A model generated the notes under the pieces. The model was not told where the DNA came from, searched no databases, and saw only the letters and a list, made by a program, of their open reading frames with translations. Position numbers and translations under genes: made by a program. A stretch of 64,000 nt of DNA from assembly GCF_012927345.1 (NCBI RefSeq), contig NZ_JABBGJ010000005.1:186001-250000 (forward strand). Direction: 5' to 3'. The DNA is from Paraburkholderia polaris (GTDB lineage Bacteria; Pseudomonadota; Gammaproteobacteria; Burkholderiales; Burkholderiaceae). Of the stretch, positions 1 to 8,857 are shown piece by piece (the stretch's first letter is position 1; the number at the start of each line of letters is the position of its first letter).

Positions 1-2
1 TG

Positions 3-239
3 CGCGCGTTCGTGAAGAACGGGACGGTCAAGGCGTTCCAGCTGTGGGACCCGAATCAGCTTGGCTATCTGGCAGCCTATGCGGCGGCAGCGCTGTCCTC
101 GGGGACAATTGCCGGCAAGGAAGGCGAATCGTTTGATGCCGGCAAGCTCGGCAAGCGCACGATTGGACCGCAAGGCGAAATCATTCTCGGACCGCCGACC
201 ACGTTCGATGCCAGCAATATCGATAACTTCAATTTCTAG
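3..239 (+). CDS. Rhamnose-type sugar ABC transporter substrate-binding protein, C-terminal fragment
   Basis: This is the last 78 residues of a gene that enters from the left edge; reading is open from base 3 to the TAG at 237-239. The tail contains LWDPNQLGYLAAYAA followed by a GPxGEIxLGPPTTF-like end. I recognise this as the C-terminus of periplasmic sugar-binding proteins of the Peripla_BP_4 type, most like those of rhamnose ABC transporters. Such proteins capture the sugar in the periplasm and deliver it to an inner-membrane permease. The rest of the operon would lie to the left of the window. The assignment to rhamnose rather than another sugar rests on family memory of a short fragment. 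Confidence 0.6.
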   Translation, partial: RAFVKNGTVKAFQLWDPNQLGYLAAYAAAALSSGTIAGKEGESFDAGKLGKRTIGPQGEIILGPPTTFDASNIDNFNF

Positions 240-697
240 GTAGCGAGCCCGGCGCCGCCGCGCAAGGCGCGCGGCGTGCGGCAGTAAGCTGCGTGTTGGA
301 CCCCGTTGAAATGTTCTGTCTGCAACTCGACTACAGCGACGCCGTCCGGTCAATCGGCGACGGCGCCGCTCCCACCTCATGCGTGACATCAGCGTTCCTT
401 GCCTGATCTCTGCTGATCGTTGAAATTCGGGTACGGGATATGCATGCCGGCCACACCGGAAGCCGCTGCCGATACGTGCAGAAGGCTCCGGCGCGAACTT
501 TAAGACCTATACTTTGAATCGGTAAATCGACCTTGGGCGTAGCCGGTCCGAACTGCTATCTTGGGTTAAGAGCCGTTCGGACATGGGGTGATCATTGACA
601 CAGCCGTTGACGGTCGCGGTTTTCGGCGAGGGCGAAGGTGAAGGCGAACAGTTAGAACGGATGCCGTACACGCAGACAAATCCCTGCTCAGAGGTGC
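240..697. other. Intergenic stretch without a gene
   Basis: No open frame with coding character is visible. Just after the preceding stop codon there is a GC-rich hairpin, arms 256-263 and 269-276 with a 5-nt loop. It could slow or end transcription, but no T-tract follows, so I do not call it a terminator. The rest should hold the promoter of the gene at 698, which I could not pinpoint. Confidence 0.5.
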
Positions 698-1057
698 ATG
701 ATGATCGGAATGACGTGGCTTGTTGTGGCTGACGGAGGCCGTGCGCGTGTTTTCCAGACGCCGGGTCTCACGCTCGACTTGCAAGAAAAAGAAAGTCTCG
801 TCAACACTGAATACACCGGCACGATGCTGACCGAAAAGGACCGCGAAAAATTCGCAAAGCGCGTTGCCGAATATCTGGAGGCAGGGCGTCTTCATCGACT
901 CTACAATCGGCTGAGACTCGCCATCGAGCCGAAATTTCTAGGTATGGTCAAAGCGGATCTCAGTGAGGAAACCCGTCGATTGATATTCGAGCAAGTGAGC
1001 GAGGATCTGTCGACGCTCAATGCCCGGGAAATTGAGGCACACCTGCGGCGCCACTGA
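698..1057 (+). CDS. Host-attachment family protein
   Basis: The product has 119 residues. It opens with MTWLVVADGGRARVF, which is typical of the family named 'protein required for attachment to host cells' (Host_attach), a small cytosolic fold related to bacterial/archaeal eRF1-like domains. Family members are often about 140 residues, so this one is slightly short. Two ATGs are adjacent at 698 and 701, and an AGAGGTG-like ribosome site lies just upstream. The family's biochemical role is not established, despite the name. In Burkholderia-type genomes it tends to occur with stress genes, which fits the DksA-like and ClpG-like genes that follow. There is no signal peptide and no membrane segment. 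Confidence 0.75.
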   Translation: MMIGMTWLVVADGGRARVFQTPGLTLDLQEKESLVNTEYTGTMLTEKDREKFAKRVAEYLEAGRLHRLYNRLRLAIEPKFLGMVKADLSEETRRLIFEQVSEDLSTLNAREIEAHLRRH

Positions 1058-1142
1058 TCGGTGGCCTTGGGTGATCCATATAGCCGTCACACGGTGAATG
1101 CGACCCGGCCACGGATCGTGGCCGCACAGGCTTGTGCGTTGC

Positions 1143-1457
1143 TTACGCGCTAGTTTCCGAGCTGCCCGGCTCCTCAGTATCACGGAACCAGGTTTCCGCA
1201 TGAGCCCGCTCGGCAACCCAGGAGCGAGACTGCGGCGTGTTGAACTCACGATCGATGAACCGGCGTCCCCATTCAACCCCGTCTCTTATCGCCTCTTCTT
1301 CGGTAAGCCACTCGGGCTGAACGGTCCTCGGAACGACGTCGACGACTGTCCGGGCGCCGTGAGTCACGCTCACACTTGCGATCCAGGCGCCGAGCTTGTT
1401 GCGCTCAGGGTTCACGGCGATTTCGAATTCGCCGTAAGAAACAGTGCTTGCAGGCAT
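1143..1457 (-). CDS. Conserved small protein of unknown function
   Basis: This protein of 104 residues begins MPASTVSYGEFEIAV. I chose the ATG at 1457 over the upstream one at 1481 because AAAGGAG sits 6-8 nt before it. The sequence is soluble, with a Y-G-x-F-E-I strand at the start and an acidic, Trp-containing helical second half (EEEAIRDGVEWGRRFIDRE). It broadly resembles small Burkholderia proteins annotated only as hypothetical. The gene at 27248-27529 has a similar opening (YKGYEI), so the two may be distant relatives. I cannot assign a function. It is transcribed against its neighbours. Confidence 0.6.
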   Translation of the reverse strand: MPASTVSYGEFEIAVNPERNKLGAWIASVSVTHGARTVVDVVPRTVQPEWLTEEEAIRDGVEWGRRFIDREFNTPQSRSWVAERAHAETWFRDTEEPGSSETSA

Positions 1458-1706
1458 CGTTCTCTCCTTTGCAGCGTTCATGATTGATATTCGCCCGCAA
1501 TGCAGCGTGCGTGTTTCTCTTCAAGCCTCATCATGCCGTAACTACGGCAGTCCGACACGCGGATATCGAGGTTAAACGGTCAACGGTGGACGTTTCACCA
1601 ATATCTAGCATCGGAGAAATCCATGTTCACCTAGGCGTGACTTGCTCATAGACTTCGAGTACACAGAAATCGTGAGGCTCGAACTTTTCGTTTGACGGGA
1701 GATTTC

Positions 1707-1958
1707 ATGGCACAGAATGAACTTTCATATCGGCGGTTTCTGATCGCTGCAACGATCTCACCTCTGCAAGGTAACCGGGGGATCGCCACAGTGGATGTCA
1801 CAACCTCAGATCCGGAGCGCATTGCCGATCTCGGAACGGAACGCTTTCTCCATGTTGAGCGGTGGGTTGAAAGAAATGATCCCGCTTTCCTGCAAGTCGT
1901 TGTGGACGAATGTAAGGTCACTATCGACCATTACGTGGACAACGTTGACGATAGTTGA
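1707..1958 (+). CDS. Conserved small protein of unknown function
   Basis: The product has 83 residues, starting MAQNELSYRRFLIAATI. The start at 1707 is preceded by GGGAG with about 6 nt spacing; the longer in-frame start at 1692 lacks a site. The protein is rich in acidic residues toward the end (DHYVDNVDDS) and has no signal peptide or membrane segment. I do not recognise a family. The next gene begins 29 nt downstream on the same strand, so the two are probably co-transcribed. Confidence 0.55.
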   Translation: MAQNELSYRRFLIAATISPLQGNRGIATVDVTTSDPERIADLGTERFLHVERWVERNDPAFLQVVVDECKVTIDHYVDNVDDS

Positions 1959-1987
1959 TTCTGCCGACTCTCGCATGAGGTGTTGCA

Positions 1988-2185
1988 ATGCAGGAATTCG
2001 ATTTCTACATCAACCTGAAAAAGCCGACACTCGGGCTCTATGTGCGCAAGGGAGCGGGCCTCCCCGACCTCGTTGACACAAGTCAGTGGCAATTCGAAGG
2101 GCATGTGTGGCAAAGCGAACTCACGCCAGACATCCTGAAGGGGCTCGAGGCCAATGGCCACGCATTTCAGGAGTTGGGTGGGTGA
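1988..2185 (+). CDS. Small conserved protein of unknown function
   Basis: A 65-residue soluble protein starting MQEFDFYINLKKPTLGLYVRKGAGLPDL, with an AGGTG-like ribosome site a few bases before the ATG. It ends in LKGLEANGHAFQELGG, with the feel of a small alpha/beta fold. It follows the previous small gene by 29 nt and probably shares its transcript. No motif allows a functional call. Confidence 0.55.
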   Translation: MQEFDFYINLKKPTLGLYVRKGAGLPDLVDTSQWQFEGHVWQSELTPDILKGLEANGHAFQELGG

Positions 2186-2472
2186 TTTTGGTGCTACGGC
2201 GAGTTGAGCGCGGCAGTCTGACGTATCGGTCGAGATAGCACTTTGATCTCTACAAATACGTACTATCCTAACCTCAGGCTGGATGAATGTGCACTGTCGC
2301 CTGATCGTCACCCGGCGGACACAAGTTGCTGCTTTGTCTTGCGCGAAGGCGCATGATGACCCACGCCGACCGATCGTGGAAACCTGAACGGACAGGTCGC
2401 GAGTTGGGCCTTGGGCCTCTGCGTTTCACTGCTTTGTCGAATCACACGTCGGCTATAGCGAGGGAGAGAACC

Positions 2473-2853
2473 ATGTCGGAGCAGCAGGGCGCATTGAGTG
2501 CCGAGTTCATCGCGCAGCAGCGCGCGCGCCTCGAGGCGCTGCGCCGGCAAGTGTTGGGCGGAGAGGAGAACACGATCGCAGACGAGCGGACGGCCCAGGA
2601 GCAGCACGGCGACGAGGCAGAAGAGTTCGAGGATGTGGCGCAGGGAATGGCGCAGAATGAGGTCAACCAGGCGTTGCATGATGTGAACGACCAGCGCGTC
2701 AGCGATATCGAGCGCGCGCTGCAGAAGATTGAGGAGGGCACCTACGGTCTCTCCGATGAAAGCGGTGATCCGATACCGAAAGCGCGGCTCGAATCCGTCC
2801 CGGAGGCTATCTTCACCGTTGAAGAGCAGAGTCGCCGCGAGGGCGGAAAATAA
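2473..2853 (+). CDS. DksA/TraR-like protein lacking all zinc-finger cysteines
   Basis: The product has 126 residues. The start at 2473 has GGGAGAG about 6 nt upstream; the frame is open further 5' but without a better site. Residues 10-80 form a coiled-coil-like region (QQRARLEALRRQVLG, then EEFEDVAQGMAQNEVNQAL). The end follows the DksA/TraR C4 finger pattern, with YGLSDESGDPIPKARLESVP aligning to YGxCxxCGxxIxxxRLxAxP. All four cysteines are absent; Ser and other residues occupy those places. DksA proteins bind RNA polymerase through the secondary channel and modulate stringent-response promoters. Cys-less members exist in the wider family. Whether this one acts on RNA polymerase is inference. 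It lies just upstream of the ClpG-like gene. Confidence 0.75.
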   Translation: MSEQQGALSAEFIAQQRARLEALRRQVLGGEENTIADERTAQEQHGDEAEEFEDVAQGMAQNEVNQALHDVNDQRVSDIERALQKIEEGTYGLSDESGDPIPKARLESVPEAIFTVEEQSRREGGK

Positions 2854-3342
2854 CGTGTTCTAACGCCTTTGCGACATCGGCAAAAGGATTAAAGCAATCC
2901 AACGCCCGGCGCATGACATTGCTGGGTGGCGAGCATGTTCCAGCAATCAGATTTGCTGGCTGAAAGACTTGGGGAGATGCCCCCCCAATGCCTATCATCG
3001 GAAAAACCAATATTCCCTTATTTACGAGCCACTCATAGAATCCAATGACGGATTCAGGGTTCCATTATGTTGATCCTGGAAGTCGTAAGGGGTCCGTATT
3101 GGTCGGACGGCACTTGTCTAAAACAGACGGGATGTAAGGAACCTCGCAACATGAAAATCGTGCATCGCGAGCGTATCCCATACGCCGCGCTCGCTGAGTC
3201 AGCGCTATCACGGCGCTCCAGTTATTGATCAAAACAAACGGGCCGCGGACGGCGACTCCGAGTTCTCGAGTATTCGCAATCACATGAACGCGTCCTTAAC
3301 CTTTGCATAGTCGGATGCTTTAACTGAAAAGGTGACTCTACG
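2854..3342. other. Long leader region upstream of the ClpG-like gene
   Basis: No gene is visible in 489 nt. An inverted repeat (ATTGCTGG 2918-2925, CCAGCAAT 2940-2947) could form a hairpin. At 3225-3238 there is TTGAT-CAAA-ACAAA, a half-perfect FNR/ANR-like site about 105 nt before the start codon. A similar TTGAT-CTCT-ACAAA lies at 2243-2256, upstream of the DksA-like gene. A convincing heat-shock promoter could not be identified. Confidence 0.4.
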
Positions 3343-6141
3343 ATGCCAGCCCTCTGTGAAATCTGTCATTCCCGGCCCGCTGTTGCCCGTGTGACCGTTG
3401 TGCAAAACGGCGAGCGGAAATCCATGTCGATCTGCGACTACGACTATCGTCAACTGATGCGGCATCAAAGCATGCTCAACCCGTTCGACTCACTGCTGGG
3501 GGGCGGCGGCCTGTCGCGCTTCTTCGGCGGCCTGGAGAATGGGGCCGAGGACGAAGACGAAGACGCCGGGTTCGCCGCCGAGGTGCCGCGCGAATCGGTC
3601 GACGCAACCGACGCCTTCAGCGAACAGACACTCGAATTGCTGCAGCGCGCCGCGGAGAAGGCACACGAGCTTCGCCGCAACGAACTCGATACCGAGCACC
3701 TGCTTTACGTACTTGCGGACGCCGACGTGTGCGCGGCGCTGCTAAAGGAGCTCAAGCTTTCGCCTGAGGACATCAAGGGATATATCGATCAGCATGCGCA
3801 AACGGGAACCGTCGATCCCGACGCGCCGATCGATAAGATGACCGTCTCGCCGCGTTTAAAAAAGGCGTTCCAATACGCGTTCCAGGCGTCGCGCGATCTG
3901 GGGCATTCATACGTCGGCCCGGAGCATTTGCTCATTGGCCTCGCGGCCGTGCCGGACAGTATCGCGGGCACACTGCTGAAGAAATATGGCGTGACGCCGG
4001 AGGCGTTGCGGCAGAAGGTCGTGAAAGTCGTGGGTAAAGGCGCAGAGGACGGCCGCGTCGACACGCCGACCGGCACGCCCACGCTTGACAAGTTCGGGCG
4101 CGACCTCACAGCCATGGCGCGTCAGGGCCAGCTCGACCCGGTGCTCGGCCGCGCGCAGGAAATCGAGAGCACGATCGAGGTGCTCGCACGGCGCAAGAAG
4201 AACAATCCCGTGCTGATCGGCGAGCCGGGTGTCGGCAAGACTGCAATCGTGGAAGGTCTGGCGCAGCGCATCATCAACGGCGACGTGCCTGAAGTTCTGC
4301 GCGGCAAGCGGCTCGTCGAGGTCAACATCAACTCGATGGTGGCGGGCGCGAAGTACCGTGGCGAATTCGAGGAGCGCGCAAAGCAGCTGATCGATGAAGT
4401 GACGGCCAAGAAGGACGAACTGATCCTGTTCATCGACGAACTGCACACCATCGTGGGCGCGGGGCAAGGCGGGGGAGAAGGCGGCCTCGACATCGCGAAC
4501 GTGCTTAAGCCCGCGCTTGCGCGCGGCGAGCTCAGTCTGATTGGCGCCACGACACTCAACGAATATCAGAAGTACATCGAAAAGGATGCTGCGCTCGAAC
4601 GGCGCTTCCAGCCGGTATTGGTGCCGGAACCGACAGTGGAGCAGACCATCGTCATCCTGCGTGGCCTTCGCGACAAGCTCGAGGCGCACCACCAGGTGAC
4701 CTTTGCCGACGACGCGTTCGTTGCCGCCGCCGAGCTTGCGGATCGCTACATTACATCGCGTTTTTTGCCCGACAAGGCCATCGACCTGATTGACCAGGCG
4801 GCGGCACGCGTGCGCATCGGCGCGACCTCGCGTCCGGCGGCCATTCAGGAGCTCGAAGCCGAGATCGTCCAGCTCAAGCGCGAGCAGGATTATGCGTCTT
4901 CGCGCAAGCGCTTCGATGAGGCGAAAGCTTTCGAGGCACGTATCGGCGAAAAGCAGGAGAAGCTCGACGAGCAGATGGAGGCATGGCAGCGCAAGACCGG
5001 CTCGGAAACGCTCGAAGTGACCGTGGAGTCAATCGCCGAAGTGGTGTCGCGTCTCACCGGCATTCCGGTCACGGAGCTCACGCAGGAGGAGCGCCAGAAG
5101 CTGCTGGATATGGAGAACAAGCTGCGCGAGCGCGTGGTCGGCCAGGACGACGCGGTAATTGCCGTGAGCGATGCCGTGCGCCTGTCGCGTGCGGGACTGG
5201 GCGAGGCGAACCGGCCAATCGCGACCTTCCTGTTCCTCGGGCCGACCGGTGTCGGCAAGACCGAACTTGCGAAGGCGCTGGCAGAAACGGTGTTCGGCGA
5301 CGAGCAGGCGGTTATCCGTATCGACATGTCCGAGTATATGGAACGGCATGCGGTCGCACGGCTGATCGGCGCCCCTCCGGGCTACGTCGGTTACGACGAG
5401 GGCGGCCAACTGACCGAGCGCGTCCGGCGGCGGCCGTACAGCGTGATCCTGCTCGATGAGATCGAGAAGGCCCACCCCGACGTGTACAACGTGCTGCTGC
5501 AGGTGTTCGACGACGGGCGGCTGACCGACGGCAAGGGCCGCGTGGTGGACTTCAGCAACACGATCATCATTGCGACGAGCAATCTCGGCGCATCGATCAT
5601 CATGGACAACCTCGAGAAGCCCGAGGCGGATCGCCTGGCTGAGAAAGCGATCCGCGAGGAGTTGATGGGGGTGCTCAAGCGCCACTTCCGTCCCGAATTC
5701 CTGAACCGGATCGACGAGATCATCGTGTTCCATGGGCTCTCACGCGACAACATCCGCTCGATCGTGCAGATCCAGCTCGAACGGGTCGTGCGCACCGCGG
5801 ACGCGCAGGACATTACCCTCAAGATAGGCGAGTCGGTCGTTGATCACCTCGCTGAGGCCGGCTATCGGCCGGAGTTCGGTGCACGCGAGCTGAAGCGCCA
5901 GATTCGCCAGGAACTGGAAACGCGGCTTGCGAAAGAGATTCTCGGCGGTGCCCTGAAGTCTGGCGACAGCGTTGAGGCCAGTTATGACAAGGAAAGCGGC
6001 GAAGTGAAATTCAGCAAGAGCGAGGCGCCTCCTGCTCCTAAGGCGACGGTCGGGAAGGGCGGGAACGGACGTGCGAAGAAAAAGCCGTCTAAAGAGGCCA
6101 GCAGCCCCGAACCCACTGAAAGCGCCGGCTCGAAGCAATGA
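3343..6141 (+). CDS. clpK: ClpG/ClpK-type AAA+ disaggregase (HSP100)
   Basis: The product has 932 residues with two AAA+ modules. Walker A is at 293-300 (GEPGVGKT) with Walker B at about 360-368, and a second Walker A is at 633-640 (GPTGVGKT). An N-terminal Cys motif (C5, C8, C31) precedes a Clp-N repeat domain at about residues 85-225. Between the AAA modules is a short charged M-domain (about 500-550), as in ClpC rather than ClpB. After the second module I see no IGF/IGL-type ClpP-docking tripeptide. The C-terminus extends into a Lys/Ser/Pro-rich tail. These traits match the ClpG/ClpK group, known as stand-alone disaggregases that give heat tolerance. At the position of the fourth expected metal ligand (His in ClpK, from memory) there is D34. 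An AAAGGTG ribosome site precedes the ATG. Confidence 0.85.
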   Translation: MPALCEICHSRPAVARVTVVQNGERKSMSICDYDYRQLMRHQSMLNPFDSLLGGGGLSRFFGGLENGAEDEDEDAGFAAEVPRESVDATDAFSEQTLELLQRAAEKAHELRRNELDTEHLLYVLADADVCAALLKELKLSPEDIKGYIDQHAQTGTVDPDAPIDKMTVSPRLKKAFQYAFQASRDLGHSYVGPEHLLIGLAAVPDSIAGTLLKKYGVTPEALRQKVVKVVGKGAEDGRVDTPTGTPTLDKFGRDLTAMARQGQLDPVLGRAQEIESTIEVLARRKKNNPVLIGEPGVGKTAIVEGLAQRIINGDVPEVLRGKRLVEVNINSMVAGAKYRGEFEERAKQLIDEVTAKKDELILFIDELHTIVGAGQGGGEGGLDIANVLKPALARGELSLIGATTLNEYQKYIEKDAALERRFQPVLVPEPTVEQTIVILRGLRDKLEAHHQVTFADDAFVAAAELADRYITSRFLPDKAIDLIDQAAARVRIGATSRPAAIQELEAEIVQLKREQDYASSRKRFDEAKAFEARIGEKQEKLDEQMEAWQRKTGSETLEVTVESIAEVVSRLTGIPVTELTQEERQKLLDMENKLRERVVGQDDAVIAVSDAVRLSRAGLGEANRPIATFLFLGPTGVGKTELAKALAETVFGDEQAVIRIDMSEYMERHAVARLIGAPPGYVGYDEGGQLTERVRRRPYSVILLDEIEKAHPDVYNVLLQVFDDGRLTDGKGRVVDFSNTIIIATSNLGASIIMDNLEKPEADRLAEKAIREELMGVLKRHFRPEFLNRIDEIIVFHGLSRDNIRSIVQIQLERVVRTADAQDITLKIGESVVDHLAEAGYRPEFGARELKRQIRQELETRLAKEILGGALKSGDSVEASYDKESGEVKFSKSEAPPAPKATVGKGGNGRAKKKPSKEASSPEPTESAGSKQ

Positions 6142-6383
6142 GGTGCCGTGACCCGCTGGGAGAAGCCGCGGCGTCATTGCTGACGGCGTGCGGGCTCCCA
6201 GCGTGGTCGAGACAGGCGGCGTCACTGTACTTGAACTGTGCCTGTCCGCCGCCGGTCGATCTGTACCTTTCGCGGCGCATCAGCCCAACTAGACTGAATC
6301 CCATCCAAGCCCTACGCGCTGATGCGGCGTAACCCCAAGCAAAACTGCCTCCAGGTCCCCTGAGGCAGCTCATGGAGTCTCAT

Positions 6384-8657
6384 ATGACAACGCGACGCGA
6401 AGTGCCCGGTATCCGGGAATATGACGGCCCAGCCGGTGGTTGGGGGGCGCTCAAAGCGACATCGCAAGCCATCCGACTGCAAATGGAGAGCTTCAAGGCT
6501 CCGCTCACGTTGCTTCGGACCAATCAGCCTGACGGTTTTGATTGTCCTGGGTGCGCATGGCCCGACAAGGAGCACAAGTCCACGTTCCAGTTCTGCGAAA
6601 ACGGCGCCAAAGCGGTCACCTGGGAAGCAACGACCAAGCGGGTACGCCCGGAGTTCTTCGCGGCCAACACGGTGTCGTCACTGCTGGAACGATCGGATTT
6701 CGAACTGGAGGACATGGGCCGGCTCACGCATCCGCTCGTCTACGACCGCGCCACCGACACTTTCCAGGCCGTCGAATGGGAGACGGCGTTTGGCCGGATC
6801 GGCGAGGTTCTGCGTGGCTTGTCGCCCGACCAGGTCGAGTTCTATACGTCCGGCCGGGCATCCAATGAGGCCGCGTACCTCTATCAGCTGTTCGCACGGG
6901 AATATGGCACGAACAATTTCCCGGATTGCTCGAACATGTGCCACGAACCGACCAGCGTCGGCTTGCCGCAATCGATCGGCATCGGCAAGGGCACCGTGTC
7001 GCTCGACGACTTCGAGAAGACCGACCTGATCATCTCGATCGGCCACAACCCGGGCACCAACCACCCGCGGATGATGGGCACGCTGTGGGAAGCTTCGCGT
7101 CGAGGCGTCCCGATCATCGTGTTCAATCCGCTTCGCGAGCGCGCGCTGGAACGCTTCCAGGATCCGCAGTCCATGCTGCAGATGGCGACGTTCGGCTCAA
7201 CCCGAATCGCGTCGACCTATCATCAGGTGAGAGCTGGCGGCGACGCGGCCGCGCTCAAGGGCGTTATCAAGGCAGTACTCGCGCTCGACGCCGAGCGCGG
7301 CGACGTGCTCGACCGCGAGTTCATCGACACCTACACGGAAGGCTTTGACGCGCTCGTCGCGGATATCGAGGCCACGTCCTGGGAAGACATCGAAACGGAA
7401 AGCGGCCTGACCCGCGAAGAGCTCGCGGACGTCGCCGACGCGTACGCGAAAGCGAAGTCGACGATCATCACTTACGGAATGGGCGTCACGCAGCATAACA
7501 AGGGCACCGCAAACGTGCGCCTGATCTGCGACCTGCTGCTGATGCGCGGCAACATGGGCAGAGAAGGCGGCGGTATCTGCCCGCTGCGCGGCCACTCGAA
7601 CGTGCAAGGCAACCGCACGGTCGGCATCACCGAGAAACCGTCGGCGCAATTCCTCGCGAAGATCGAGGCGGTATTCGGCTTCAAGCCACCCGCGGAGCAT
7701 GGCCACGACGCAGTCGCGGCCATGCAGGCGATGATTGCGGGCAAGTCGAAGGCGCTGATTTGCCTGGGTGGAAACTTCGCGGTCGCGCTGCCGGATTCGG
7801 AGCAGTGCTTTCCGGCGATGAACGCGCTCGATCTGAGTGTGCATCTCGGCACCAAGCTCAACCGCTCGCACCTGCTGGTCGCGAAGGAAACGTACATCCT
7901 GCCGGTGATCGGCCGCACCGAACTCGACGTGCAGGACGGCATGGGCCAATCGATCACCGTCGAGGATTCGATGTCGATGGTCCATGCGTCGGCCGGCAAG
8001 CTCACGCCCGCGTCCGAGTTCCTGCGCTCCGAGCCCGCCATTGTGGCCGGCATCGCCAAGGCGACGCTCCCGGACAGCAAGGTCAACTGGATGGAGTTGG
8101 TCGCCGATTACGACAAGATACGCGACCTGATCGAAAAGACGATTCCGGGTTTCGAGGACTACAACGCGCGCATCCGCGTGCCGGGCGGCTTTCGCATGCC
8201 GCTGCCGCCGACCGAGCGCGTTTTCCCGACGCCGACCGGCAAGGCGATGTTCTCGGTGTACCACGGTGTGAAGGAAGACGCGCACGTGGAGGGCGACGAT
8301 GTACTGCGCCTCGTGACGCTGCGCAGCCACGACCAGTACAACACGACCATCTATGCGCTGGACGATCGTTACCGAGGCGTGTTCGGCCGGCGTGACGTGC
8401 TGTTCATGAACGAAGACGATCTTGCCGAACGTGGACTCGAACATGGCGATCTGGTCGACATCGAGACAGCCGTGCCGGGCAGGCAACTTCGCCTGGAGAA
8501 GATCACGGCGATTGCCTACGATATCGCGCCAGGTTCGGTGGGCGCCTATTACCCGGAAGCCAACGTGCTGGTGCCGCTCGACTACATTGACAAGGAAAGC
8601 GGCACGCCGTCATACAAGTCCGCGCCAGTTCGTGTGGTCCGCTCAGTGGTCGTTTGA
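6384..8657 (+). CDS. FdhF/YdeP-family molybdopterin oxidoreductase
   Basis: The product has 757 residues. Its FDCPGCAWPD segment (C54, C57) and full-length molybdopterin domain match the YdeP branch of formate-dehydrogenase-like proteins. The domain includes ITYGMGVTQHNKGTANVRL and LLMRGNMGREGGG, and a MopB C-terminal barrel from about residue 640. The usual four-Cys [4Fe-4S] set of classical FdhF is reduced. Family members need molybdenum cofactor; E. coli YdeP is linked to acid resistance, but the substrate is unknown. There is no Tat signal, so a cytosolic location is likely. I prefer the ATG at 6384 (GGAG 9 nt upstream) over 6372. Moco genes moaA/E/D lie 4 kb downstream and a quinol oxidase directly follows. 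Confidence 0.8.
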   Translation: MTTRREVPGIREYDGPAGGWGALKATSQAIRLQMESFKAPLTLLRTNQPDGFDCPGCAWPDKEHKSTFQFCENGAKAVTWEATTKRVRPEFFAANTVSSLLERSDFELEDMGRLTHPLVYDRATDTFQAVEWETAFGRIGEVLRGLSPDQVEFYTSGRASNEAAYLYQLFAREYGTNNFPDCSNMCHEPTSVGLPQSIGIGKGTVSLDDFEKTDLIISIGHNPGTNHPRMMGTLWEASRRGVPIIVFNPLRERALERFQDPQSMLQMATFGSTRIASTYHQVRAGGDAAALKGVIKAVLALDAERGDVLDREFIDTYTEGFDALVADIEATSWEDIETESGLTREELADVADAYAKAKSTIITYGMGVTQHNKGTANVRLICDLLLMRGNMGREGGGICPLRGHSNVQGNRTVGITEKPSAQFLAKIEAVFGFKPPAEHGHDAVAAMQAMIAGKSKALICLGGNFAVALPDSEQCFPAMNALDLSVHLGTKLNRSHLLVAKETYILPVIGRTELDVQDGMGQSITVEDSMSMVHASAGKLTPASEFLRSEPAIVAGIAKATLPDSKVNWMELVADYDKIRDLIEKTIPGFEDYNARIRVPGGFRMPLPPTERVFPTPTGKAMFSVYHGVKEDAHVEGDDVLRLVTLRSHDQYNTTIYALDDRYRGVFGRRDVLFMNEDDLAERGLEHGDLVDIETAVPGRQLRLEKITAIAYDIAPGSVGAYYPEANVLVPLDYIDKESGTPSYKSAPVRVVRSVVV

Positions 8658-8857
8658 TTTTGTCAGCGAGCGCTAGTCTGTAGGCTGGGTGCGTGCGTCC
8701 AGCCTGCAGGACCTACCGGAGGTCGAGCACGAGCACTGTCTTTGGGCCGGTATAAGCACCTTGCTCACCGCGCTCGATGAATCGCGCAGCCGTTCCGTCG
8801 CCACATGGCGTCCGTTTTTACGCAAATGCCGTTATCACCTGGAGCCATTGATCAATC

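Noticed and set aside
256..276. GC-rich hairpin after the first gene as an intrinsic terminator
   Set aside because: No T-tract follows, and GC-rich hairpins are frequent in this genome.
2959..2990. Heat-shock (sigma-32) promoter before the ClpG-like gene: CTGAAAG then CCCCAATG
   Set aside because: The -35 part and spacer deviate from consensus and it lies about 350 nt from the start codon. Not strong enough to claim.
7197..8486. Long minus-strand frame opposite the YdeP-type gene
   Set aside because: Shadow of a strongly supported gene; residue composition is His/Arg-rich noise.
8848..8855. TTGATCAA just before cydA as an FNR/ANR box
   Set aside because: It lacks the four-base spacer of the consensus and sits at the ribosome site, where an 8-bp palindrome can occur by chance.
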